From NCBI RefSeq assembly GCF_000252445.1, contig NC_017790.1:1594501-1658500 (forward strand): a stretch of DNA of 64,000 bases, in the 5' to 3' direction. The DNA comes from Deinococcus gobiensis I-0. GTDB lineage: Bacteria; Deinococcota; Deinococci; Deinococcales; Deinococcaceae. Positions 30,014 through 45,786 of this stretch are shown one piece after another. Each line of letters opens with the position of its first letter. Position 1 is the stretch's first letter. Below the pieces are notes generated by a model, which did not search any database, was not told the origin of the DNA, and was given only the letters and a program-made list of their open reading frames with translations. The translations under genes and the position numbers were made by a program.

Positions 30014-30048
30014 GGAGGAGGTGAAGCGCGATCGGCTTCGCCTCCTCC
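30014..30048. terminator. Hairpin between the RDRM-controlled unit and ppc
   Basis: 30014-30027 pairs with 30035-30048 (14 bp, one G-U) around GCGATCG. It closes the small unit on the plus strand and lies just after the ppc stop on the minus strand. Confidence 0.7.
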
Positions 30049-30062
30049 CGAGTGTCCCCGAC

Positions 30063-32609
<2,547 letters not shown>

Positions 32610-32671
32610 ACGTTCCCCCCGGGCGCGGGGACGGGGGGCCTGCGCCGCGCCCCCCGCCCTGATCCCGCCGC

Positions 32672-33460
32672 CTACTCTTCGACGAAACGGTAGCGCTCTA
32701 TGTGGGTGGCGTGCCCGCCCTCCATCTGGACAATCACGCCGTTGAGCTCCGCGCGGCCCTCGGCCACCCCGAAGCGGTGCGGGCGCTCGGTCAGAAAACG
32801 CTCGATGGGCGCGGCCGGGGCCGACCCGATCACCGAGTCGTGCGGCCCGGTGAATCCGGCGTCGGTCTGGTAGGCGGTCCCGCGCGGCAGCAGGCGCGTG
32901 TCGGCCGTGGGTACGTGCGTGTGCGTGCCGATCACGGCTGCCGCCCGGCCGTCGAGGTGCCAGCCCATCGCCATCTTTTCGCTGGTGGCCTCGGCGTGCA
33001 TGTCCACGAAGACGTACCCGAGGTCGCCGCGCTCCAGCAGGTCGTCGATGGCCCGGAAGGGGTTGGCGACCCCATCCATGAACACCCGCCCCAGCAGGTT
33101 GACCACCGTCAGGCGCTCGGTCCCGCCGCCCCGGACCGGCACCTCGAAGGTGCGCCAGCCCACGCCGGGCGTGCCGGGGTCGCTGAAGTTCAGCGGACGC
33201 ACGATGGGGTAGCGCATCTCGTCGCCCATCAGCCCGTAGATGTCGCGGTGATGCCAGGCATGGTTGCCCAGCGTCAGGCAATCGGCCCCGGCCTTCAGGG
33301 CCGCGTCGGCGGCCTCGCGGTGCATGCCGAAGCCCCCGGCTGAGTTCTCCATGTTCACGACCGCGAAATCGACGTCGGCGCGCAGCCGTGGCAGCTGCGC
33401 GCCGAGCACCCGCCTTCCCGGCTGGCCGAACACGTCCCCGATAAACAGCACCCGCAACAT
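32672..33460 (-). CDS. YmdB-type metallophosphoesterase
   Basis: A 262-residue dimetal phosphoesterase of the TIGR00282/YmdB group. Metal motifs in order: [40 protein letters not shown] and [10 protein letters not shown]. Bacillus YmdB hydrolyses 2',3'-cAMP and affects RNA turnover and biofilm. In Deinococcus the related DR1281 has been studied structurally and biochemically; equivalence is inference. Leaderless start at ATG 33460 (TAGCCT, 6 nt). Confidence 0.93.
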   Translation of the reverse strand: MLRVLFIGDVFGQPGRRVLGAQLPRLRADVDFAVVNMENSAGGFGMHREAADAALKAGADCLTLGNHAWHHRDIYGLMGDEMRYPIVRPLNFSDPGTPGVGWRTFEVPVRGGGTERLTVVNLLGRVFMDGVANPFRAIDDLLERGDLGYVFVDMHAEATSEKMAMGWHLDGRAAAVIGTHTHVPTADTRLLPRGTAYQTDAGFTGPHDSVIGSAPAAPIERFLTERPHRFGVAEGRAELNGVIVQMEGGHATHIERYRFVEE

Positions 33461-33466
33461 GTTCCC

Positions 33467-33472
33467 AGGCTA
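33467..33472 (-). promoter_or_regulatory. Leaderless -10 box of the YmdB-type gene
   Basis: TAGCCT on the minus strand, 6 nt before ATG 33460. Confidence 0.55.
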
Positions 33473-33501
33473 TCAGGCCTGGGCCGCCCGGGCCGGCGCG
33501 G

Positions 33502-34179
33502 TTACTTCAGGTAGGCCGAGAAGCGCGCGAGGTCGTCGGTGGTCGGTTTGGCGGTCGCGCCCGTCAGGACGTTGCCCGCGAAGGTCAGCAGCAGCCGCTC
33601 CCCGGCCTTGCCGGCGCTGCGGCCCAGGCGGGTCTGGAGGTCGAAGGGACCGCTCACGACCGCCTGCATGGTCTGCGGATCGAAGACCAGCGCCGCGCCC
33701 GTCATGGCCGGCGAGGCGGCCTTCACGCCGCCCGAGGCGACCACGAAGCCGCTGCCCACGTACAGCACCAGCCCCGGAGCCTGGAGGCCCTGGATGCGCG
33801 CGTCGCTGTAGGTCACGCCGCCGGTGGCCGTCACCGTGCCGCTCTTCAGGTCGTAGGTGAGCTGCGCGGCGTTCAGCGTGCCGCCCTGGCGGGTCTTGAG
33901 TACGGCGTTCTGGGCCACCAGACGCTCGCCGGGGCGCAGCTGCATCTTCTGGGCGTTGAGGGTCAGGCCGCCCTTGGCGTCGGTGGCGGTGCCGCCCTGC
34001 GGCAAGTCGGTGTAGCCGGTTTCGAGGTTGAGGTTCTGCGCGCCGCGCGGCGTGACGTTCAGGTTGCCGAAGGCCACCGCCTGCGCGTGGTCCAGCCCCC
34101 AGGCCAGCGACAGCGAGGCCAGCAGGGTCAGGAGCCGGGCAGGCTTGCGGAGGGCCGAGACGGGAGGAAACGACTTCAT
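33502..34179 (-). CDS. LptA/OstA-like periplasmic protein
   Basis: A 225-residue exported protein (signal LLTLLASLSLAWGLDHAQA). The mature part is an all-beta repeat typical of OstA/LptA: GGLTLNAQKMQLRPGERLVAQNAVLKT, LTYDLKSGTVTATGGVTYSD, YVGSGFVVASGGVKAAS. LptA bridges the periplasm for LPS in other bacteria; with no classical LPS in Deinococcus the cargo must differ. It may work with the LptF-like permease at 12.5 kb. Leaderless ATG 34179 (TACGCT, 6 nt); divergent from the amidase. Confidence 0.8.
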   Translation of the reverse strand: MKSFPPVSALRKPARLLTLLASLSLAWGLDHAQAVAFGNLNVTPRGAQNLNLETGYTDLPQGGTATDAKGGLTLNAQKMQLRPGERLVAQNAVLKTRQGGTLNAAQLTYDLKSGTVTATGGVTYSDARIQGLQAPGLVLYVGSGFVVASGGVKAASPAMTGAALVFDPQTMQAVVSGPFDLQTRLGRSAGKAGERLLLTFAGNVLTGATAKPTTDDLARFSAYLK

Positions 34180-34185
34180 CCGCGC

Positions 34186-34191
34186 AGCGTA
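34186..34191 (-). promoter_or_regulatory. Leaderless -10 box of the LptA-like gene
   Basis: TACGCT on the minus strand, 6 nt before ATG 34179. Confidence 0.5.
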
Positions 34192-34321
34192 ACGGGCGCG
34201 GCCCTGAGCGGCGTGAGGCGGCGCGTCAGTTCCGGTTCAGGTGCCCGGGCAGGTGGGCATGAGACGCGCCCCCCGCCTTTCCCATGAAAATCGCCCAGGT
34301 GAACGTTAAACTCCGCCCGAC

Positions 34322-35497
34322 GTGACCTGTTCCTCTTCCGCTGTCCGTGCGCCGCTGCCCCTGCGGCGGGTATTCGTCCTGGGGGCGCTGTGTCTGAGCT
34401 TGGCCGGGCCGGCTGCACAGGCCGCGCCGCGCGTGGGGACCCACAGAGGCTACACGCGGCTGGTGTTCGACCTGCCGGCGGGGGCCAGCGCCGCGAAGCC
34501 CAGGACGGCCCTCTCGGGCACCCGCTTTCAGGTGACGCTGGGCCAGTCCCTGAAGACCGAGTCGGGCAGCCTGTCGGCGCCGGGCGTGCGCGCCTACGCG
34601 GTCAAGGGGGCGGCCGTGACCGTCACCCTGGCCCCCGGCCACGCCAAGGCGACGGCCACGGTGCTGCCCCGCAGCGGCGCGCAGCCGGCCCGGCTGGTCG
34701 TGGACGTGCCCACCAGTGCCGGCGCGGCCAAGGTGCCGGCCCGCCCGGCCACGCAGTCCACCCCGGCCGCCCGCCCGGCCGCGACGGTGCGGCCCGCCAG
34801 CACCCGCGCTGTCACCCGCCCGCGCGTGGTTATCGACGCGGGGCACGGCGGCATCGACCCCGGCATGACCAGCCGCTGGGTCACCGAGAAGGACGTGACC
34901 CTGGCGGTGGCCCGCCGGGTGCGTGACGTGCTGCGCGCGCGCGGTGTGGACGTGGTGATGGTGCGCGACAGCGACCGGCACCTCAGCGCCGACAAGGCCA
35001 CCGACCTCGACGCCCGCTCGCGCCTCGCCACGACCGGCGAGGTCAGCGCCTATATCAGCATCCACGTCAACGCGGGGGGACCGTCGGCGCAGGGCATCGA
35101 GACCTATTACTTCGGGCAGCCGCTGGGGGGCCAGAGCCGCAGCCTCGCGGTCGCGGAAAACGGCGGCGGCAGCGTGGGCCAGGAACTTACCCGCCAGGCC
35201 GCCGGCAAGGCGCAGAACGTGCTGGGCGACATCGTGGCGCAGGCCAAGCTCAGCTTCTCGCGCCAGCTCGCCCAGCAGGTGCAGCACAGCCTGATCCAGA
35301 GTACGGGGGCCATGAACCGGGGCGTGCATACCGACGCTTTCTACGTCATCCGTAACCCCAACACGGCCGCCATCCTCACCGAGATCGGCTTCGGCAGCAG
35401 CCCGAAGGAAGGGCCGCTGCTCGCCACCGGGGCCTACCGCGACCGCGTCGGCTCGGCCATCGCCCAGGCGATCCTGAGCTTCCTGCACATGGACTGA
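34322..35497 (+). CDS. N-acetylmuramoyl-L-alanine amidase with AMIN domain
   Basis: A 391-residue exported zinc amidase that cuts peptide stems from peptidoglycan in cell separation. Signal peptide (VFVLGALCLSLAGPAAQA), AMIN targeting domain (about 35-135: GYTRLVFDLPAG, GAAVTVTLAPGHAKATA), an Ala/Pro/Thr linker, then Amidase_3 (about 165-390) with zinc ligands in VVIDAGHGGIDPGM, the later His in AYISIHVNAGG, and EIGFGSSPKEG. GTG 34322 has TAAACT 9 nt upstream. Convergent with the adenosyltransferase gene. Confidence 0.93.
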   Translation: MTCSSSAVRAPLPLRRVFVLGALCLSLAGPAAQAAPRVGTHRGYTRLVFDLPAGASAAKPRTALSGTRFQVTLGQSLKTESGSLSAPGVRAYAVKGAAVTVTLAPGHAKATATVLPRSGAQPARLVVDVPTSAGAAKVPARPATQSTPAARPAATVRPASTRAVTRPRVVIDAGHGGIDPGMTSRWVTEKDVTLAVARRVRDVLRARGVDVVMVRDSDRHLSADKATDLDARSRLATTGEVSAYISIHVNAGGPSAQGIETYYFGQPLGGQSRSLAVAENGGGSVGQELTRQAAGKAQNVLGDIVAQAKLSFSRQLAQQVQHSLIQSTGAMNRGVHTDAFYVIRNPNTAAILTEIGFGSSPKEGPLLATGAYRDRVGSAIAQAILSFLHMD

Positions 35498-35521
35498 GGG
35501 CGCGGGCCGGCGCGGGGCCTT

Positions 35522-36094
35522 CTAGCGCCGGCCCTTGACCAGCCAGGCTTCCTCCTGCACGCCGCTGCGGGCGTTGGCGGCGCGCGCCATGATGAACAGC
35601 AGGTCCGAGAGCCGGTTGAGGTACACCCCGGCGTGGGCATTGGCTTCCTCGGTGTCCAGCAGGCGCACGAAATCGCGCTCGGCGCGGCGGGCCACGGCGC
35701 GGGCGAGCTGGAGCGTGGCGGCGACGGGCGTTCCGCCCGGATGCACGAAGCCGGTGAAGGGCGGGGCCTCTTCCTGGTAGCGGTCGATCAGGGCTTCCAG
35801 AACGGCCACATCGTCCCCGTCCATCCGGCTGAGCTTCTTTTCGTAGGGTCCGCCCGCCCGGGTGGCGAGGTCGGCTCCCAGGTCGAACAGCGCGTTCTGG
35901 AGGTATTCGAGGTCGGCTTCGAGGCCGACGTCGGCCTGCGGCTGGCGGGCGTTCTCGGCGCGGGCCATGCCCAGTACGCTGTTGAGTTCGTCCACCGTGC
36001 CGTAGGTCTCGACGCGCGGGTGCCCCTTGCTGACGCGGTCGGCCCCGTACAGTCCGGTCTGGCCGCCGTCGCCCGTTTTCGTGTAGAGCTTCAT
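35522..36094 (-). CDS. Cob(I)alamin adenosyltransferase (PduO type)
   Basis: A 190-residue helical-bundle ATP:cob(I)alamin adenosyltransferase making coenzyme B12. Family motifs: LYTKTGDGGQTGLYGADRVSK (ATP-binding N terminus, residues 3-23), VDELNSVLGMARAE, and the C-terminal LARAVARRAERDFV. ATG 36094 is set by TACCCT 6 nt upstream; a GTG two codons earlier would touch the promoter. Stands alone, suggesting use of imported corrinoid; a possible cobS relic lies at 17.2 kb. Confidence 0.93.
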   Translation of the reverse strand: MKLYTKTGDGGQTGLYGADRVSKGHPRVETYGTVDELNSVLGMARAENARQPQADVGLEADLEYLQNALFDLGADLATRAGGPYEKKLSRMDGDDVAVLEALIDRYQEEAPPFTGFVHPGGTPVAATLQLARAVARRAERDFVRLLDTEEANAHAGVYLNRLSDLLFIMARAANARSGVQEEAWLVKGRR

Positions 36095-36100
36095 GGGCAC

Positions 36101-36106
36101 AGGGTA
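36101..36106 (-). promoter_or_regulatory. Leaderless -10 box of the adenosyltransferase gene
   Basis: TACCCT on the minus strand, 6 nt before ATG 36094. Confidence 0.5.
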
Positions 36107-36179
36107 GAGGGTCGGGGACGCGCGCAGATGGGGAGAAGGTGGAGGCGGCTGCCGGTTCCGGCCGGGCGCGTTACGAAAG

Positions 36180-36210
36180 CCGGCCTCCCTGCCGGGCGGA
36201 GGGAGGCCGG
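36180..36210 (-). terminator. Terminator after malQ
   Basis: CCGGCCTCCCT (36180-36190) pairs with AGGGAGGCCGG (36200-36210), 9-nt loop, with CTTTCG following on the minus strand. Confidence 0.65.
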
Positions 36211-36229
36211 AACGGGGAGAAGAAGGGGT

Positions 36230-37747
<1,518 letters not shown>

Positions 37748-37763
37748 GAAAAGTCCTCCGTCC

Positions 37764-37790
37764 GACTGGAGAATGGAATGGGTTCCAGTC
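37764..37790 (-). promoter_or_regulatory. malQ leader dyad, putative maltose operator
   Basis: GACTGGA (37764-37770) and TCCAGTC (37784-37790) flank a minus-strand GGAACCCATTCC (37775-37786), which has the same GGAA-N4-TTCC plan as the malE leader. A TAGACT box lies upstream on the minus strand (about 37800). Possible LacI-type operator or leader hairpin. Confidence 0.4.
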
Positions 37791-37882
37791 CGTCGGTCCG
37801 AGTCTACCGGAGCGCGGCGCAGAAGGTGAGCGGGCGCACACGCCACGGCCGTTCACGGCGTGCCGGGGGGCCCGCTCCGGGG

Positions 37883-38353
37883 TCAGTCGTAGTCCACGCT
37901 CACGACCGTGAAGACGGTCGTGCCCTTGGGCCCCTGCAACTCGACGGTGTCGCCCGCGCGCTTGCCGGCCAGGGCCACGCCGATGGGACTGGCGTCGCTG
38001 ATCTTGCCCTTGAGCACGTCCACCTCGTAGGTGCCGACGAGCTCGAACCGGCGCTCGGCGTCCTTCTGGTCCTTCACGACGACCTTCGCGCCCAGGCCGA
38101 TGGCCCCGGTCTCGTCCTCCGCGACGATCATGGCGCGCTCGAGCTGGTTCTCGATCTCGATGATGCGGCCCTCGTTCTCGCTCTGCTGCATGCGCGCCTC
38201 GTCGTAGGCGGCGCTTTCGCGCAGGTCGCCGTCCGCGATGGCCGATCCCATGTATTCGCTGATCTGCTCGCGCCGGGTCGTCTTGAGGTGCTGGAGGGTC
38301 TCCGCCAGCTTGTCGTACCCGCGCTGGGTCATGGGAATGCGTTGCTTGGTCAT
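37883..38353 (-). CDS. greA: Transcription elongation factor GreA
   Basis: A 156-residue Gre factor that stimulates RNA cleavage in backtracked RNA polymerase. N-terminal coiled coil (about 1-75) with the tip acidic residues in ADGDLRESAAYDEA, then the FKBP-like C domain (SPIGVALAGKRAGDTVELQGPKG). Standard family length. Deinococcus-Thermus also carry the Gre-related inhibitor Gfh1, but the catalytic-tip acids here favour true GreA. ATG 38353 has TATACT 9 nt upstream. Confidence 0.94.
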   Translation of the reverse strand: MTKQRIPMTQRGYDKLAETLQHLKTTRREQISEYMGSAIADGDLRESAAYDEARMQQSENEGRIIEIENQLERAMIVAEDETGAIGLGAKVVVKDQKDAERRFELVGTYEVDVLKGKISDASPIGVALAGKRAGDTVELQGPKGTTVFTVVSVDYD

Positions 38354-38403
38354 GGCCGCCAGAGTATAGGGTCTGGCGTACGCGGGCCGCGGGCGGACTG
38401 CCT

Positions 38404-39471
38404 TCAGCCGGGCGCGGCCAGGCGTGCGCGCAGGTCGGCCGGGTCGCTCGCCGCCGCCGTCGCCGCCTCGGGTGAGACGCGTTGCTGGCGCACGAGCGTG
38501 GCGAGGTGGGCTTCCAGCGGGTGCAGCGCCGCCGCGTGGCTGCCCGCGAGCATGGCGCGCAGCGTGCGCGTGGGCGAGTCGCCCTCCAGCGCCGCACGCA
38601 CCTCGGGCGTGCCGGGCAGGACCTCGTGGGCCAGCACGCGGTCGCCGCCGAAGAGCCCCGGCAACAGGCGCTGGCTGACCAGGGCGAGCAGCGTTTCCGC
38701 CAGGGCGACGCGCAGGTCGGCGCGTTCGTGGGGCGCGAACAGGCGTTCGAGCCGGGCCAGGGCGTGTCCACTGTCCCGGGCCAGAAAGGTGCTGACCACC
38801 AGCCGTCCCGACTGCGCGACGTCCAGGGCGGCGCGCACGTCCTCGGCGGCGCGCAGCTCGCCCACGAACACGAGATCGGCGTCCTGCATCCGGGCGGCGG
38901 CCAAGCCCTGCGCCGCGCTGCGCACGTCGTGGCCCACCGCGCGCTGGGCCACGAGGCTGCGCGCGGGCGCGTACAGGTACTCGGGCGGGTCCTCGACCGT
39001 CACGATGCGCGAGGCGGTCTGGCGGTTGCGGTGGTCCACGACGCTCGCCGCGCTGGTGGTGCGCCCACTGTCGCCCGGCCCGGCGAACAGCAGCAGCCCA
39101 CGCGGCGCGAGGGCCAGCCCGGTCATCAGGTCGGTGGGCAGCCCCAGCGAGGCGAGGCTGGGCACGGTCGCGCCGATCGTCCTCAGGGCCAGCGTCACCG
39201 CGCCCGCCTGCCGGAAGACATGACAACGGAAGCGCCCGAGTTCCTTGATCTGAACGGCGGCGGTGTACTGGTGGCGGTCCTCGAAGTAGCCGAATTCCTC
39301 CGGGGTCAGCATCGACTGGGCGGTCGCGAGCACGTCGGCGTGGCTCAGGGGCTGCGTGCCGAAGGTGTGGAGCTGGCCCCCGATCCGCCCCAGCGGAGGC
39401 GCGCCGCCCTGGAGATGGATGTCCGAAACCCGGCGGGTCAGCAGTTCGCGCAGCAGTTCATAGAGGGGCAT
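38404..39471 (-). CDS. PilT-like type IV pilus ATPase with altered Walker A
   Basis: A 355-residue protein matching twitching ATPases end to end: N-terminal PAS-like part (SDIHLQGGAPPLGRIGG), then the RecA-like core with Asp box TVEDPPEYLY and Walker B region LVFVGELRAAEDV (Glu205). The P-loop reads GPGDSGRTTS (131-140): the Walker A Lys is Arg137 and the second Gly/Thr positions differ from GPTGSGKTT. Loss of this Lys normally abolishes ATP hydrolysis, so a regulatory PilT paralogue is likely. ATG 39471 overlaps the 3' end of panC; GTG 39477 is an alternative. Confidence 0.82.
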   Translation of the reverse strand: MPLYELLRELLTRRVSDIHLQGGAPPLGRIGGQLHTFGTQPLSHADVLATAQSMLTPEEFGYFEDRHQYTAAVQIKELGRFRCHVFRQAGAVTLALRTIGATVPSLASLGLPTDLMTGLALAPRGLLLFAGPGDSGRTTSAASVVDHRNRQTASRIVTVEDPPEYLYAPARSLVAQRAVGHDVRSAAQGLAAARMQDADLVFVGELRAAEDVRAALDVAQSGRLVVSTFLARDSGHALARLERLFAPHERADLRVALAETLLALVSQRLLPGLFGGDRVLAHEVLPGTPEVRAALEGDSPTRTLRAMLAGSHAAALHPLEAHLATLVRQQRVSPEAATAAASDPADLRARLAAPG

Positions 39472-40375
39472 CCGCACGGCCTAGGCCGGAAGCGCTGCCC
39501 GGCAGCAGGGGCATGTTGTCGATGAGACGGACCCCGCCCACGCGCGCCGCGACCAGCACCCGGTTCAGCGGATCGGGGGTCAGGGTGGCGGTCTCGCGCA
39601 GGTCCGGTCCGACCACGCTGAGGTATTCGGGCTGCACGGCCGGGTCGCGGGTCAGGGTGTCCAGACCGGCACGCTTGAGGGCCGCCACGTCGCGCTCGCC
39701 CGCCGCATAGACCCGCTGCACCGCCCGCAGCGCGGCCGAGAGGGCCACCGCCTGCGCCTGCTGCTCGGCCGACAGGTAGCTGTTGCGGCTGCTCAGGGCC
39801 AGCCCCGAGTCGGCGCGCACGGTGGGCACCCCGACGATCTCGGTGGGCACGTTCAGGTCGGTGACCATGCGCCGCACCACCGCGAGCTGCTGCCAGTCCT
39901 TTTCGCCGAAAAAGGCCTGCGCGGGCTGCGCGAGGTTCAGGAGCTTGAGGACCACCGTCGCCACCCCCGCGAAGTGGCCCGGCCGCGCCGCGCCGTCGAG
40001 CGGTTCGCTCACGCCCGAGACCTGCACCGCGCTGGCGAAACCCGGAGGGTACATGGTGCCGGGCTCGGGATGGAAGATCACGTCGGCCCCCGCCTCGCCC
40101 GCCACGCGCAGGTCGCGTTCCAGGTCGCGGGGGTAGCGCCCCAGGTCCTCGTTCCGGCCGAACTGCATCGGGTTGACGAACACGCTGACCACCACGCGGT
40201 CGCTGCTCTGGCGCGCGCGGCGGATCAGGGCGGCGTGGCCCTCGTGCAGGTAACCCATGGTGGGGACCAGGCCCACACGCCCGCTTCCGTCCAGGGCGGC
40301 GCGCAGCGCCTGGGGGGTGTCGACCAGAAGCGGGCCGGCGTGCCGGGGGGCAGGCCGCGTCAGGACCTCAGCCAC
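39458..40375 (-). CDS. panC: Pantothenate synthetase PanC
   Basis: A 305-residue ATP-dependent ligase joining pantoate and beta-alanine. Signature sequences: LVPTMGYLHEGHAALI (HIGH-like ATP site), VFVNPMQFGRNEDLGRYPRD, FFGEKDWQQLAVVRRMV and LALSSRNSYLS. The GTG start overlaps the end of the upstream holin-like gene by 8 nt, and its own end overlaps the PilT-like gene, giving a tight three-gene block. panB and panD are not in the window. Confidence 0.96.
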   Translation of the reverse strand: MAEVLTRPAPRHAGPLLVDTPQALRAALDGSGRVGLVPTMGYLHEGHAALIRRARQSSDRVVVSVFVNPMQFGRNEDLGRYPRDLERDLRVAGEAGADVIFHPEPGTMYPPGFASAVQVSGVSEPLDGAARPGHFAGVATVVLKLLNLAQPAQAFFGEKDWQQLAVVRRMVTDLNVPTEIVGVPTVRADSGLALSSRNSYLSAEQQAQAVALSAALRAVQRVYAAGERDVAALKRAGLDTLTRDPAVQPEYLSVVGPDLRETATLTPDPLNRVLVAARVGGVRLIDNMPLLPGSASGLGRADAPL

Positions 40376-40736
40376 GGCTGCCGTCCAGGCCGAGCGCGCC
40401 CACCACCGCGTCGAGCGCCCACGAGATGACGGTCAGGATCAGGGCGCCGATCACGGCCGCGCCGAAACCGGCGACGTTCAGGGCGGTCAGGGCCGCGACC
40501 AGCCACAGCACCACGCCGTTGACGATCAGCGTGAACAGGCCCAGCGTCAGCACGTTCACCGGTAGCGAGAGCAACAGCAGCACCGGCCGGATGAGCGCGT
40601 TGACCACGCCCATGACCAGCGCCGCGATGACGACGGCCCCCACCCCGCTGCCCGGCACGAAATACACGCCGCTGTAGACCTGTGTCAGCAGATACAGTGC
40701 CAGCGCACTGACCAGCAGACGAATGACGAATCCCAT
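40368..40736 (-). CDS. Phage-holin-family (YvlD-like) membrane protein
   Basis: A 122-residue protein that is almost all hydrophobic, with four predicted membrane segments and the family motif VNALIRPVLLLLSLPVNVLTLGLFTLIVNGVVLWL (conserved RP and LP...LTLGLF elements). Despite the family name, chromosomal members are not proven holins and may act in envelope stress. ATG 40736 is leaderless (TATCCT, 6 nt). First gene of the panC block. Confidence 0.85.
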   Translation of the reverse strand: MGFVIRLLVSALALYLLTQVYSGVYFVPGSGVGAVVIAALVMGVVNALIRPVLLLLSLPVNVLTLGLFTLIVNGVVLWLVAALTALNVAGFGAAVIGALILTVISWALDAVVGALGLDGSRG

Positions 40737-40742
40737 GTCCGC

Positions 40743-40748
40743 AGGATA
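40743..40748 (-). promoter_or_regulatory. Leaderless -10 box of the holin-like/panC block
   Basis: TATCCT on the minus strand, 6 nt before ATG 40736. Confidence 0.5.
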
Positions 40749-40816
40749 AGCCCCCGGCGCGCGGACATGCGTTTCTTTTCTTAAGAAGCCGTCATGTCCG
40801 GCCCGGCCCCAGCCCG

Positions 40817-40822
40817 TAGAGT
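40817..40822 (+). promoter_or_regulatory. Leaderless -10 box of the 40829 lipoprotein gene
   Basis: TAGAGT, 6 nt before ATG 40829. Confidence 0.55.
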
Positions 40823-40828
40823 CGGGCC

Positions 40829-41260
40829 ATGCATAAGCTGTTGCCTCTGGCCCTGCCCCTGCTTCTGGCCGCCTGTTCGCCCGCGCTGCTCGAGCGTGCC
40901 GGACAGGCTCCCTCGCCCTCCGCGCCGCTGGCCGCCGGACAGAGCTGGCGGGTCGAGGGCATGGGCCGCCTGCTGGGGTCGAGCGTGACCATCGCGCTGC
41001 CCCAGGTCCTCAACGTGCGCCCCGGCGTGTACAGCAACCTCAGCCTCGCGGACCTGAGCGCCGCCGAGCAGGGGCGCGGCGAGTCGAAGGCGGCCCTGGC
41101 CCTGAACACCACCGGCAGCGCCCTGCTGTTCTATTGGAACGACGGCGGCACCGACTACCAGTGCCGCGTCGCCAACCCCGATCCCGGCGGCCAGAGCTTC
41201 CGGGGCATTCTGGTCGCCAACGACACCCGTCTGGGCACCTGCACGGCCAGCTGGTCCTGA
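40829..41260 (+). CDS. Small lipoprotein, unknown function
   Basis: A 143-residue lipoprotein with signal LLPLALPLLLAAC (lipobox LAAC). The mature protein has an Ala/Pro stretch, then a beta-rich domain (GQSWRVEGMGRLLGSSVTIALP, ALLFYWNDGGTDYQCRVAN, GILVANDTRLGTCTASW) with two late cysteines that could pair. No family recognised. Leaderless promoter; converges on yvcK with only 7 nt between stops. Confidence 0.7.
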   Translation: MHKLLPLALPLLLAACSPALLERAGQAPSPSAPLAAGQSWRVEGMGRLLGSSVTIALPQVLNVRPGVYSNLSLADLSAAEQGRGESKAALALNTTGSALLFYWNDGGTDYQCRVANPDPGGQSFRGILVANDTRLGTCTASWS

Positions 41261-41267
41261 CCCGCCC

Positions 41268-42629
<1,362 letters not shown>

Positions 42630-42654
42630 GCCCGACCCCGCCCACTGGGCCGCT

Positions 42655-43497
42655 TCACAGGTCCTCCGGTTCGTGCATGTCGCGGTGCTCGGTGATCTCG
42701 GCGTGCAGGTCGCCCAGGTCGCCGCGCAGCCGCTCGGTGACGGCCACGCTGCGGTGCTGCCCCCCCGTACAGCCGATCGCCACCGTGTAGCCCCGGCGGC
42801 CCGAGGCCCGCGCCCGCTCGGCGGCGCTGCGCACGAACTCGCGCAGTTCGCCATAGAAGGCCTCGCTGGGGGCGTCCTGAAAGACGTAGGCCGCGACCTC
42901 GGGCTGCCGCCCGCTACGGGGCCGCAGTTCGGGGTCGTAGTAGGGATTGGGCAGCGAGCGCACGTCGAGCACGAGGTCGGCGTCGCGCGGCGGCGCGTGC
43001 TTGAAGCCGAAGCTCAGCAGCCGCAGCGTGAAATCCTGTTCCAGGCGGTAGAGCGTCATGACGCGCCGCGACAGTTCGGGCGCGCTGAGGTGGGTCGTGT
43101 CGATCACCGTATCGGCGATCGCGCGCAGCGGCGCGAGCAGTTCGCGTTCGCGCGCGAAGTCCAGCATCAGGTTCTCGCCCAGCGGGTGTTCGCGGCGGCT
43201 GAGGTTGTAGCGCTGGAGCAGGACCTCGGCCGTCGCCTCCAGGAACAGCACGTGCAGGTCCTCGCGGCGGCGCGAGAGCCGCTCGTAGCTCGACTCCAGC
43301 GAGGCCAGGAAGTCGCGGGTGCGGGCGTCGGTGCTCACCGCCACGCGGGTCAGGCCGCGCGCGCGCACGAGGTCGTGCATGGTGCCCCACAGTTCGGGCG
43401 GCAGGTTGTCGGTGATGAAAAATCCGGCGTCCTCCAGGGTCCGCAGTACGGTGCTCTTGCCACTGCCCGAAAGCCCGGAAACGATGACGAACGGCAT
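42655..43497 (-). CDS. rapZ: RapZ-type nucleotide-binding protein
   Basis: A 280-residue P-loop protein: Walker [17 protein letters not shown] near the N terminus, then [22 protein letters not shown], and the C-terminal [14 protein letters not shown] that binds UDP-GlcNAc in E. coli RapZ. There it directs RNase E onto GlmZ; outside enterobacteria it more likely senses amino-sugar levels with YvcK. Leaderless ATG 43497 (TACACT, 6 nt). Confidence 0.94.
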   Translation of the reverse strand: MPFVIVSGLSGSGKSTVLRTLEDAGFFITDNLPPELWGTMHDLVRARGLTRVAVSTDARTRDFLASLESSYERLSRRREDLHVLFLEATAEVLLQRYNLSRREHPLGENLMLDFARERELLAPLRAIADTVIDTTHLSAPELSRRVMTLYRLEQDFTLRLLSFGFKHAPPRDADLVLDVRSLPNPYYDPELRPRSGRQPEVAAYVFQDAPSEAFYGELREFVRSAAERARASGRRGYTVAIGCTGGQHRSVAVTERLRGDLGDLHAEITEHRDMHEPEDL

Positions 43498-43503
43498 GGG
43501 GGC

Positions 43504-43509
43504 AGTGTA
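43504..43509 (-). promoter_or_regulatory. Leaderless -10 box of rapZ-yvcK
   Basis: TACACT on the minus strand, 6 nt before ATG 43497. Confidence 0.55.
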
Positions 43510-43547
43510 GTGCGCGCTCCGGCCCACAGGGGTCATCCGAAAGAGAA

Positions 43548-43575
43548 GGCCCCCTCCCGGCGGGGGGAGGGGGCC
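43548..43575 (-). terminator. Terminator after metG
   Basis: GGCCCCCTCCC (43548-43558) pairs with GGGAGGGGGCC (43565-43575), 6-nt loop; the minus strand continues TTCTCTTT, a T-rich tail. Confidence 0.75.
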
Positions 43576-43592
43576 GGGGGCAGTCGCGCGCC

Positions 43593-45647
<2,055 letters not shown>

Positions 45648-45786
45648 GTGCGCTCCCTTCCCGGCCGTACCCTGATGGGAGGCAGGCCGGGCAACCGGTC
45701 CAGAATACGGAAAATCCGCCCGGCGGGGCCGGGGGTGTCTGACGTGCGCGCACCGTACCCGCCGGCCCGGGCGCCAGCCGCGCGGC

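Noticed and set aside
39458..40736. Prophage signal from the phage-holin-family gene
   Set aside because: The family is common in chromosomes; no integrase, lysis or structural genes are nearby and it is embedded with panC.
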